Assembly: GCA_903951425.1 (NCBI GenBank) | Contig: CAJBBX010000056.1 | Location: 1-64,000, forward strand | Direction of reading: 5' to 3' | DNA length: 64,000 bases | Source: an uncultured Chthonomonas sp. | GTDB lineage: Bacteria; Armatimonadota; Chthonomonadetes; Chthonomonadales; CAJBBX01 | In this document: one piece after another, positions 44,882-51,894 of the stretch | How positions within the stretch are numbered: position 1 is the first letter of the stretch | Layout: every line of letters begins with the position of its first letter | The notes under the pieces: generated by a model | Databases searched by the model: none | What the model was told of the DNA's origin: nothing | Seen by the model: the letters and a program-made list of their open reading frames with translations, nothing else | Translations under genes and position numbers: made by a program

Positions 44882-45112
44882 CTACTTGCCGCCCTTTTCG
44901 GCCTGCTCCAGTTGCTTGCGGAGGAGGCCGAGCACCATGCCCTTGACGTTCGGCGGCATGTTCTGGTCACCCTCTACCTTGGCGATTTCCGCACGCACCT
45001 CGGCGGGCGTCTTGGTCTTGGCCTCGGGCTCCCGCCGACAGGCTACCAGCGAGCAACAAGCCGCGACGGCCGCGATGGCCGCCAGACCCCTGAGCCAGGG
45101 CTTAGGCCGCAT
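44882..45112 (-). CDS. small lipoprotein encoded after a prepilin gene
   Basis: 76 residues from the ATG at 45112, which overlaps the prepilin stop codon (TAATG). A short lipoprotein signal reads LRGLAAIAAVAACCSLVACR, with the lipid Cys in SLVAC. The remaining 45 residues are charged and helical (KTPAEVRAEIAKVEGDQNMP, NVKGMVLGLLRKQLEQAEKG). I do not recognise a family. Another small membrane protein follows the second prepilin gene at 54574, so the pairing is a repeated theme here. It may assist secretion or assembly of the prepilin-like protein. Confidence 0.7.
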   Translation of the reverse strand: MRPKPWLRGLAAIAAVAACCSLVACRREPEAKTKTPAEVRAEIAKVEGDQNMPPNVKGMVLGLLRKQLEQAEKGGK

Positions 45113-45545
45113 TACGGTTGCTGGCCGCGGCACGGCGAGTCCCGGTTCGGGTCGTACAGCCAGTCCTGCGGGCCGCTGTCGTACCACTTGATCATTCCCG
45201 GGAAGAGGACGTTCTTGCAGTAGTTGAGCCGCCCCTTCATCATGGCCTTGGCGTGGCCGTCGGCGAAGGCCATGTTGGCGGAGTTGGTGTGGCGGTAGCG
45301 GGGCAGGTACGTGTTGCAGGCCGACCAGCCGGCCGCGCTGCAGTTGGCGTTAGTCCCGTCACCGTCGAACTTCTCGGCCGAGTCGGGACCCGAGAAGACG
45401 GGTGGCCATGTGGCGCCGCCGTGCCACCAGAAGCCTTCGATCAGGCCTTCCAGGCTACCGTTGCCGTCGTCACCGACGCCGACCTCGGTGACGAGGATCA
45501 ACTCGGACGGCCGGTTCAGGTCGGCCATTCCCACGGGCGCCAGGA
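45112..45545 (-). pseudogene. C-terminal part of frameshifted prepilin-like protein
   Basis: This frame continues the prepilin of 45516-45953 in the -1 frame: [20 protein letters not shown], then YRHTNSANMAFADGHAKAMM, the H-x(n)-DG signature found near the end of this prepilin family, and a C-terminal WLYDPNRDSPCRGQQP. It has no start codon or ribosome-binding site of its own that makes sense. Joined at about 45536-45550, the two parts give about 280 residues, matching the intact 271-residue paralogue at 54838-55653. The full span of 842 bases is one short of a multiple of three, so a single base is missing. Confidence 0.82.
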
Positions 45546-45953
45546 GGCGTTGTTGGACATGGTCGGGTAGTGGATGATGGCCGAGTGGGCGCCGTAGACG
45601 CGCTTCGAGTTCGTCTTGCTGGGGCATCCGAAGAGACCGCCCACCACGGTTCCATCACCCACCGACGCCGTACCCAGAGCGCCGTTCTTGATGTACGGCA
45701 GGAGCGTGATGCGCCAGTCGGTGCGAGTGCCGTTCGCATAGATGGTAGTCGCGTACGGATAGAGCTCGTCATAGTCCTGGATATACATCATGGCGGCCGT
45801 GCCGAGCTGCTTCAGGTTCGACAGGCACGAGATTGCCCGGGCCTTTTCGCGCGCCTGCGCGAAGACCGGGAACAGGATGGCGGCGAGGATCGCGATGATC
45901 GCGATCACAACGAGCAGTTCGATCAGTGTGAAGCCTGATCGGGTCTTTCCCAT
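45516..45953 (-). CDS. type II/IV prepilin-like protein (H-x9-DG family), N-terminal part before frameshift
   Basis: 145 residues as read. MGKTRSG at the N-terminus is followed by the class III prepilin signal [20 protein letters not shown] and [20 protein letters not shown], the signature of Armatimonadota and planctomycete-type pseudopilins with a C-terminal HxnDG motif. They are processed by a prepilin peptidase and exported or held at the envelope; function is unknown. After about residue 135 (SNNASW) the family sequence moves to the -1 frame. The gene follows an operator-like palindrome (46013-46028) and a hairpin leader, suggesting control by the LacI regulator encoded upstream on the same strand. 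Confidence 0.85.
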   Translation of the reverse strand: MGKTRSGFTLIELLVVIAIIAILAAILFPVFAQAREKARAISCLSNLKQLGTAAMMYIQDYDELYPYATTIYANGTRTDWRITLLPYIKNGALGTASVGDGTVVGGLFGCPSKTNSKRVYGAHSAIIHYPTMSNNASWRPWEWPT

Positions 45954-45978
45954 TGCCTTACATCTCCTTGATGTTGTG

Positions 45979-46000
45979 GTCGCCGGCCTACGCCGGCGAC
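45979..46000 (-). other. hairpin in the leader of the prepilin gene
   Basis: GTCGCCGGC (45979-45987) and GCCGGCGAC (45992-46000) form a perfect 9-bp stem with a 4-nt loop, 26 bases upstream of the prepilin ATG. It contains CTACGCCGGC, the core shared with the 19-bp repeats near 18.3 and 19.0 kb. It could end LacI transcripts, stabilise the mRNA, or be a REP-like repeat. Confidence 0.5.
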
Positions 46001-46012
46001 GGGGGATGGGTC

Positions 46013-46028
46013 ATGCATTCGTATGCAC
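46013..46028. promoter_or_regulatory. operator-like site O2 for the LacI regulator, upstream of the prepilin gene
   Basis: ATGCATTCGTATGCAC matches the perfect palindrome at 47069-47084 at 14 of 16 positions. It lies 60 bases upstream of the prepilin start codon, with a candidate -35 (TTGCAC on the minus strand, near 46034-46039) next to it. Binding here would repress the prepilin/lipoprotein operon. Identity as an operator is inferred from the shared sequence. Confidence 0.6.
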
Positions 46029-46066
46029 TCCTTGGTGCAAACGATGCTGCCCGGTGTAGCCCCTCC

Positions 46067-47074
46067 TCACGCGGTTAGTCCGACATGCACAGAGACGTCG
46101 ATGATCGTCTCGTCAGGTGTCTCGTATCCACCCATACGCATCCGCAACAGATCGAGCGCACGGTGTGTTACCTCCGGCCAGTGGGCCGAGATCGTGGTCA
46201 GGTGCTGCCCTACGAGCCGTGTGTCGAGCAACCCATCGAAACCCATCACCGCCAGGTCGGCCGGCACAAGCACGTTGGCTGTGACGCAGGCCTCCAGCAG
46301 CACGAGGGCCGTGACATCGTTCCAGCAGCAGACTGCCGTCAACGGGCAAGTCGCCGACCGGATTGCAGCCAGGGCGGGAGTGGCCTCCTCGTACTCGACT
46401 TCGATCAGGTGCGGCTCCAGGCCCAGGTCCGCCATGGCCGCCAGATAGCCCTCGATTCGGTCCCGGACCGATGCCAACCGCCGGCCACCGTGGGTGAAAC
46501 CGATGCGCGGGTGGCCCCGTTCCGCCAGATGACGCACCGCCAACCCCATGCCGCCGAAGTCATCGCAGAGCACGGCCGGCATGCCGGTGACGCGGCCGGC
46601 CACCGCGACAACCGGGAGGGAACTCCCGGACAGGCGTCGGACCAGCGGGTCGTCGTCGTTTCCGTGCAGGATAAGCCCGTCGATCCGGCCGGACAGCAGC
46701 TCGCCATACTCCACATCGTCCGACGTCTCCGCCGCAAAGCTCTGCAGCATCAGAAACTCGCCGTGGTCGGAGCAGTCGCGCTGCAGGCTGCCGATGATCT
46801 CAGCCAGGAACACATTGCGCGCGTCCAAGCGGCCGTGGCGGCTGCAGAAGCCGATCACTCGTGTGCGGCCTTGGCGCAGCGACTGCGCGACGGCGTGGGG
46901 GCGGTACCCCATCTGCTCTGCCTTGGCCTGGATGCGCTTGCGCGTCTCCTCCGAATACTGGTAGTCCTTGGAGCCGCTGAGCACGCGCGACACAGTGGAC
47001 TGCGACAGCCTCAGTTTGCGGGCGATGCCGCGGGATGTCACGCGGTCCGGGTGTGCTGTCTCATCGTCATGCAT
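46067..47074 (-). CDS. LacI family transcriptional regulator
   Basis: 335 residues. The N-terminal helix-turn-helix reads TSRGIARKLRLSQSTVSRVL followed by a hinge (MGYRPHAVAQSLRQGRTRVI), as in LacI/PurR proteins. The C-terminal periplasmic-binding-protein-like domain (from about 60) has IDGLILHGNDDDP, GMGLAVRHLAERGHPRIGFT and DLAVMGFDGLLDTRLVG, which bind a small sugar or similar effector. The start codon lies inside a perfect 16-bp palindrome, so autoregulation is likely; no Shine-Dalgarno sequence is evident. It reads toward the prepilin operon and is divergent from the beta-helix protein gene. Both have an operator-like site nearby. Confidence 0.93.
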   Translation of the reverse strand: MHDDETAHPDRVTSRGIARKLRLSQSTVSRVLSGSKDYQYSEETRKRIQAKAEQMGYRPHAVAQSLRQGRTRVIGFCSRHGRLDARNVFLAEIIGSLQRDCSDHGEFLMLQSFAAETSDDVEYGELLSGRIDGLILHGNDDDPLVRRLSGSSLPVVAVAGRVTGMPAVLCDDFGGMGLAVRHLAERGHPRIGFTHGGRRLASVRDRIEGYLAAMADLGLEPHLIEVEYEEATPALAAIRSATCPLTAVCCWNDVTALVLLEACVTANVLVPADLAVMGFDGLLDTRLVGQHLTTISAHWPEVTHRALDLLRMRMGGYETPDETIIDVSVHVGLTA

Positions 47075-47084
47075 ACGTATGCAT
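47069..47084. promoter_or_regulatory. operator-like site O1, perfect palindrome over the LacI start
   Basis: ATGCATACGTATGCAT is a perfect 16-bp palindrome with a central CG, the usual symmetry of LacI-family operators. It covers the start codon of the regulator gene and is 101 bases upstream of the divergent beta-helix gene, so it may control both. A near copy precedes the prepilin gene. Confidence 0.65.
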
Positions 47085-47184
47085 TACAGCGAGACACTGC
47101 GCCGGTGTCAATGCCCCGGGTCACGTATGGGTCATGCGCGGCACGCTACACAGCCGGCGCAAGTCGCACCGCGGGAGATCCACC

Positions 47185-49182
47185 ATGTACCCATCGCGAG
47201 CCCTGCCTCTCATGGCGCTCTTCCTCTGCCCCGCCCCGTCCATCGCCGCGCCACCCCTCCGCCTCGTGGTATCTCCCGGCGGCAACCTGCCCACGCTGGA
47301 GGCGGCGCTGGCGCAGGCGCGGCGGCTGCGGCAGGGGGCGGGCGCCCGGCGCGCGCTGCGGATCGAGATACTGGGCGGGGTCTACCGGCTGCATAGGCCG
47401 CTGCTTCTCACGCCGGAGGACTCCGGCACGGCATCGGCGCCGACCGTCATAGCCGCGGCGAAGGGCGCGCGCGTAGAGATCACAGGCGGGCGGCGCATCA
47501 CCGGGTGGGAGCGGCGAGGGCGCGAGTGGGTCGCACCGCTGCCGGCCGAACTGGCGCAGGCGAACCAGCTCTTCGTGAACGGACGGCGTTGGACCCGCGC
47601 GCGTACACCTAACGAGGGGTTCATCACCGTGGACGGGCCCATCGACGGCGCATGGACCTGGGGGCCCAACGGCGGACGTCTGGGTAGCGGGGCCGCATCG
47701 TTCCGCTACCGACCGGGCGACATCCTGCCGCAGTGGGCGTCTGCGGGACGCGCCGAGGTGGTGGCGCTGCAGGTCTGGGCCGAGGTTCGCATGCCGATCC
47801 GCGCTGTGGATCCGGCCTCCCGGCGCGTCACCCTCTCGGCCATGTGCTGCCCCTCGAACCGCGAGCGTGACGCCCGATACTGGGTCGAGAACGCCCCCGA
47901 GTGCCTGGACGCACCCGGCGAGTGGTACGCGGACGCCGAGGCCCATGAGATCCGCATGATCCCCCTGCCAGGAGAGGATCCGCGCCGCTGCGTGGTGGAG
48001 GCGCCCGCACTCACCAACCTCCTGCGCGTCGAAGGGGACCCCGCCGCAGGCCGGATGGTGCATGACGTTCGACTTGAGGGCATCGAGTTCCGCTGCGCCG
48101 ACTGGCGGCTGCCGGTCGACGGCTATGTCGACGTCCAGGCGGCCTTCGACGTGCCCGCGGCCGTGACCCTGACGGGCGCCGAGCGCGTGGCCTTCGCCCG
48201 GTGCCGGTTCGCGGGTCTGGGCGGCTGGGCCGTCGAGGTGGGGCGCGGCTGCCTGGCCTGCCGTCTTGACCGGTGCCGTATGGAGGACCTTGGCGCGGGC
48301 GGCGCGCGGCTGGGCGAGTTCTGCCGCAGACCGCACGTCTTCGACCAGTCGGGCGGCCACACGGTCGAGCGGTGCCTGGTCCGGGGCATCGGGCGGGTCT
48401 ACCCGGCGGCCGTGGGCCTCTGGATCGGCCAGAGCGGCGGCAACCGGATTGAGGCCTGCGAGGTGGCGGACACCTGGCAGAGCGGCATCTCGGTGGGCTG
48501 GTCGTGGGGGTTCGAGGCTAGCTCGGCACGCGACAATATCATCGCCCGCAACCGTGTCCACCAGATCGGGCAAGGCCGCCTATCGGACCTTGGCGGCATC
48601 TACACGCTCGGGATGCAGGCCGGCACGCGCATCGCGGGCAACCGCGTGTACGACGTGCGCTCGCGCGCGGGCGGCGGCTGGGGCATCTACCTGGACGAAG
48701 GGAGTAGCGGTATCACGGTGGAGGACAACCTGGTCTACCGCACCACCAGCGCCGGCTTCTTCCTCCACTACGGACGCGACAACGTGGTCAGGCGCAACGT
48801 GTTCGCCCTCTCCGACGAGCCCAACATCCTGCGCCACCGAGCGGAGCAAAGCGCGGGGCTGCGGTTCGAGCGCAACATCGTGCTCTGCTCCGGCGGCCTG
48901 CCGCTGGGCGGCGAGTGGGCCGACGGCGCGTTCACCATGGAGCGCAACCTCTACTGGAGCGCCGGGGGATACGGACTGCGCTTCGGCGACCTGACCTGGG
49001 ACCAGTGGCGCGCCCGGGGCCACGATGCCGGATCGCAGACAGCCGACCCGCTCTTCGTGGCCCCGGAACGAGGCGATTTCCGTCTCAAGCCCGGCTCACC
49101 CGCGCAGGCGCTTGGGGCGGGGCCGGCCGTCGGTCAGTGCGCGGAGTGGCCCGCGGCGCCCACCGGGTCCGACGGCGGGTAG
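47185..49182 (+). CDS. secreted right-handed parallel beta-helix protein (GH141-like)
   Basis: 665 residues from ATG 47185 with GGGAGA upstream and a signal peptide (ALPLMALFLCPAPSIAA). The N-terminal region RLVVSPGGNLPTLEAALAQA, then EILGGVYRLHRPLLLTPEDS and TVIAAAKGARVEITGGRRIT is typical of pectate-lyase-like/GH141-type beta-helix proteins. Repeated coils follow (HTVERCLVRGIGRV, NRIEACEVADTWQSGISVGW, NIIARNRVHQIG, GITVEDNLVYRTTSAG, NVVRRNVFAL). GH141 includes fucosidase and xylanase activities, but family membership here is tentative. It is probably a glycan-acting enzyme under LacI-type control. Its last 49 bases overlap the 3' end of the permease gene on the other strand. Confidence 0.82.
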   Translation: MYPSRALPLMALFLCPAPSIAAPPLRLVVSPGGNLPTLEAALAQARRLRQGAGARRALRIEILGGVYRLHRPLLLTPEDSGTASAPTVIAAAKGARVEITGGRRITGWERRGREWVAPLPAELAQANQLFVNGRRWTRARTPNEGFITVDGPIDGAWTWGPNGGRLGSGAASFRYRPGDILPQWASAGRAEVVALQVWAEVRMPIRAVDPASRRVTLSAMCCPSNRERDARYWVENAPECLDAPGEWYADAEAHEIRMIPLPGEDPRRCVVEAPALTNLLRVEGDPAAGRMVHDVRLEGIEFRCADWRLPVDGYVDVQAAFDVPAAVTLTGAERVAFARCRFAGLGGWAVEVGRGCLACRLDRCRMEDLGAGGARLGEFCRRPHVFDQSGGHTVERCLVRGIGRVYPAAVGLWIGQSGGNRIEACEVADTWQSGISVGWSWGFEASSARDNIIARNRVHQIGQGRLSDLGGIYTLGMQAGTRIAGNRVYDVRSRAGGGWGIYLDEGSSGITVEDNLVYRTTSAGFFLHYGRDNVVRRNVFALSDEPNILRHRAEQSAGLRFERNIVLCSGGLPLGGEWADGAFTMERNLYWSAGGYGLRFGDLTWDQWRARGHDAGSQTADPLFVAPERGDFRLKPGSPAQALGAGPAVGQCAEWPAAPTGSDGG

Positions 49183-51143
49183 ATCCGGTCGTCGAGGAAG
49201 TATCGCACGTTAACGACCACCACGCCCGGCCTCTGCGACAGGTAGAAGCGGATCAGCGGTCCGTTGGCGTTATGCAGCAGCGAGTGCCACCACCGGAGCG
49301 GCGCCAGCTCGGGCAGGACGACCGTGACCGTGTGGTCCTCGCGCTCGCGGATTACCTCGTCCACATAGGCCATGAACGGGCCGATGAACGAGCGATAGGG
49401 CGACTGAAGGATCACCAGGGGCGCTTCATCGCCGACGTTGGCCTCCCATTCGCGCATGAGCCGGGGCACCTCGCCTGGGTCGATCTCCACGTGGATGGCG
49501 CGGCAGTCCGGGCTGAGGCCGAAGGCATAGTCGAGGGCGGGGAAGATGCCCCTGTGGAGGCTCGGCACCGGTAGCAGTACCGTGTTGCAGACCGTGCGCC
49601 GCTCGGGCAGGCCGGTGGCGATCGTCAGGCTCGACCGCATGAACTCGTAGTGCCGGTTGATGCCCCGGAATACGGTGATGATCAGCAGCACGAGGATGAC
49701 CACCACCCAGGCGCCCTCGCGAAACTTCTCCGTGGCGATCACCAGGAGCACCACACCCGTGCAGAGGGCGCCGAAGCCGTTGATGGCGGCCTTGACGCGC
49801 CACCGCGCGCCGCGCTCCTTCATCCAGTGCCGCACCATACCGGACTGGGACATGGTGAAGGCCGTGAAGACGCCGACGGCGTAGAGCGGGATCAGCCGGT
49901 CGACGCTGCCGTGGAACACCGCCACGAGCAGGGCTGCGAAGACGGCCAGGATAACGATCCCGTTGGAGAAGACCAGCTTGTCGCCCTGGTTCGAGAGCTG
50001 CCGCGGCAGGTAGCGGTCGCGGGAGAGGATCGCGGCCAGCCGCGGGAAGTCGGCAAAGCTCGTGTTGGCGGCGAGGACCAGAATGCCCACGGTCGCTGCC
50101 TGCATCAGGTAGTAGAGCGCCGAACCCCTGCCGAAGACCGCGCCGGCAAGCTGGTCGATGACGGCCGGCGAGGTGTAGTGGTGGCCCGCGTGTCCGTAGA
50201 CGACACCCAAACGCACCGCGAGGCCGGTGATGCAGAGGAACAGCACGCCTAGGATAATCGCCATGGCCGCCAGCGTTCGGGAAGCGTTGCGCGACTCGGG
50301 GGCGCGGAACGCCGGGATGCCGTTGCTCACCGCCTCGGTACCGGTCATCGCCGCGCATCCGCCGGCAAACGCCTTGAGGACCAGGCCCACCAGCGCCATG
50401 CCCGCCAGGCTTCCCATGGGCTGGAACGCGCCGGGTGGAAGCGAGCGGGTCACGGCCTCGGGGTGGAGCTTCCAACCGAGTGCCGGACCGAAGAACCCCA
50501 GGAACGTCATCACGAGGACCATGGTGATGAAAAGATAGGTCGGAGGCGCAAAGACCGTACCCGACTCCCGCAGGCCGCGCAGGTTGGCCAGGCAGATGAT
50601 GCCTATGAACACCAGGCAGACGGCAACCTGGCGGTGTGCGAACCCGGCCATGACCGGTGTGTCCAGCAGGTTCTGCACGCCGGACGCAATGGAGACCGCC
50701 ACCGTGAGGACATAGTCGACCAGCAGGGCGCCCCCTGCCACCAGCCCGGCGAGGGGACCGAGGTTGTCCTTGCTGACGATGTAGGAGCCGCCGCCCGAGG
50801 GATAGGCGTAGATCGTCTGCCAGTAGGAGATGGCGACCACGGCCAGGAGGCCCACGATGCCCGCCGTGATCCAGATCGGCAGCGTTCGATAGAGGCCTGC
50901 GCTGGTAGACCAGAGCCCGGCCGCGCCGATGACCAGCAGTATCTCCTGAGTCGCGTAGGCCGACGAGGAGATGGCGTCCGACGCGAACACCGGCAGGGCG
51001 ACCCGCTTGCTCAGCCGGGCGTGGTCGCTGTTGTCGGTGGAGATCGGCCGCCCGAACAGCAGCAGGCGTATTGGGTTCACGCTGTGCAGCGTCCCCCCAC
51101 GCGGCGCCGCACCGAAACGCGCACCGGCGCCGCTAGCAGGCAT
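49134..51143 (-). CDS. APC-superfamily permease, KimA/YdaO-like (potassium or amino acid uptake)
   Basis: 669 residues from the ATG at 51143; a GTG 9 bases upstream is possible. About 12 membrane helices. The sequence follows the KimA/YdaO group: RLLLFGRPISTDNSDHARLS, ASDAISSSAYATQEILLVIG, IYAYPSGGGSYIVSKDNLGP, LVDYVLTVAVSIASGVQNLL and FAGGCAAMTGTEAVSNGIPA. A soluble C-terminal domain (DEAPLVILQSPYRSFIGPFM, HTVTVVLPELAPLRWWHSLL) resembles the regulatory domain of KimA, which in Bacillus is a c-di-AMP-controlled K+ importer. Substrate here is inferred. The start lies within the last codons of the response regulator gene, so it belongs to the same operon. Confidence 0.85.
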   Translation of the reverse strand: MPASGAGARFGAAPRGGTLHSVNPIRLLLFGRPISTDNSDHARLSKRVALPVFASDAISSSAYATQEILLVIGAAGLWSTSAGLYRTLPIWITAGIVGLLAVVAISYWQTIYAYPSGGGSYIVSKDNLGPLAGLVAGGALLVDYVLTVAVSIASGVQNLLDTPVMAGFAHRQVAVCLVFIGIICLANLRGLRESGTVFAPPTYLFITMVLVMTFLGFFGPALGWKLHPEAVTRSLPPGAFQPMGSLAGMALVGLVLKAFAGGCAAMTGTEAVSNGIPAFRAPESRNASRTLAAMAIILGVLFLCITGLAVRLGVVYGHAGHHYTSPAVIDQLAGAVFGRGSALYYLMQAATVGILVLAANTSFADFPRLAAILSRDRYLPRQLSNQGDKLVFSNGIVILAVFAALLVAVFHGSVDRLIPLYAVGVFTAFTMSQSGMVRHWMKERGARWRVKAAINGFGALCTGVVLLVIATEKFREGAWVVVILVLLIITVFRGINRHYEFMRSSLTIATGLPERRTVCNTVLLPVPSLHRGIFPALDYAFGLSPDCRAIHVEIDPGEVPRLMREWEANVGDEAPLVILQSPYRSFIGPFMAYVDEVIREREDHTVTVVLPELAPLRWWHSLLHNANGPLIRFYLSQRPGVVVVNVRYFLDDRIYPPSDPVGAAGHSAH

Positions 51144-51894
51144 GGCTGCCACCTGCCACGGGGCCGTAGCCCAGGACCGTGTCGAGCCAGCGCCGCATGG
51201 CTCCGGTGAGGTCCTCGGCGCGAAGCAACCCGTCCGTCGGCACCTGCGCGTTCTGCCAGAGGTAGTTGGTCAGGACCTCCTCGCAGAGGCCGCCCCAGAG
51301 GGCCGCACCGTTAGCCTCCCCTTCGGGCTCCACATAGGCGTCGACGCACTGAACGAGGCTCGGAGCCAGCTCCACCGTGCAGTTTGCCACCTCGCCGGAG
51401 GGCGTACGCACGCGGAACGTCTGGCGCCTCGGCGCGCCGTCGGCCGGGCTGATGGCGTCGCGCGCCTGCACGCGGAAGCCGTTCACCGTCGCCAGTCCCA
51501 GGCCGTGGGCGGCGCGAGCCTCGTCGTCGTCGCCCTGCAGCACCGCCGCCACCGCGCCGCGCAGCATGTCGGCGGTGAAGGGCTTGCGGAGCAGGTCGCG
51601 GGCGCCGAGCCGCATGGCGTTCACGGCCAGGTCGACCGTGCCGAAGGCGGTGATCATGATCACCCTGGCCGCCGGGTCGACCTCGCGGATACGGCGCAGG
51701 ACCTCGATGCCCTCCATACCGGGCATTCGCTGGTCCAGCAGCACGAGGTCCCAAGCTTGGCCGCCCTCTAAGCGGCTCAGTCCGTCGGGCCCATCCGCCG
51801 CGGTCTCCACGGTGTGCCCCACGTGCTGCAGGGCCAGCCGCACCATGAGGCGTATGTTGTGCTCGTCGTCGATCACCAGTATCCTGGCCATCAT
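51133..51894 (-). CDS. response regulator with uncharacterised C-terminal domain
   Basis: 253 residues. Residues 1-120 form a receiver domain: MMARILVIDDEHNIRLMVRL, phospho-acceptor Asp54 in DLVLLDQRMPGMEG, the Thr in VIMITAFG and the Lys in LLRKPFT. The remaining 130 residues have no recognisable DNA-binding or enzyme domain (RQTFRVRTPSGEVANCTVEL, then VQCVDAYVEPEGEANGAALW and DLTGAMRRWLDTVLGYG). AGGAGG suits either of two adjacent ATG codons (51894 or 51891). The gene overlaps the histidine kinase before it and the permease after it, so they form one signalling and transport operon. Confidence 0.88.
   Translation of the reverse strand: MMARILVIDDEHNIRLMVRLALQHVGHTVETAADGPDGLSRLEGGQAWDLVLLDQRMPGMEGIEVLRRIREVDPAARVIMITAFGTVDLAVNAMRLGARDLLRKPFTADMLRGAVAAVLQGDDDEARAAHGLGLATVNGFRVQARDAISPADGAPRRQTFRVRTPSGEVANCTVELAPSLVQCVDAYVEPEGEANGAALWGGLCEEVLTNYLWQNAQVPTDGLLRAEDLTGAMRRWLDTVLGYGPVAGGSHAC

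Noticed and set aside
45530-45560. Programmed ribosomal frameshift in the prepilin gene
   Set aside because: No slippery heptamer or downstream stem is seen at the junction; a lost base explains the data more simply.
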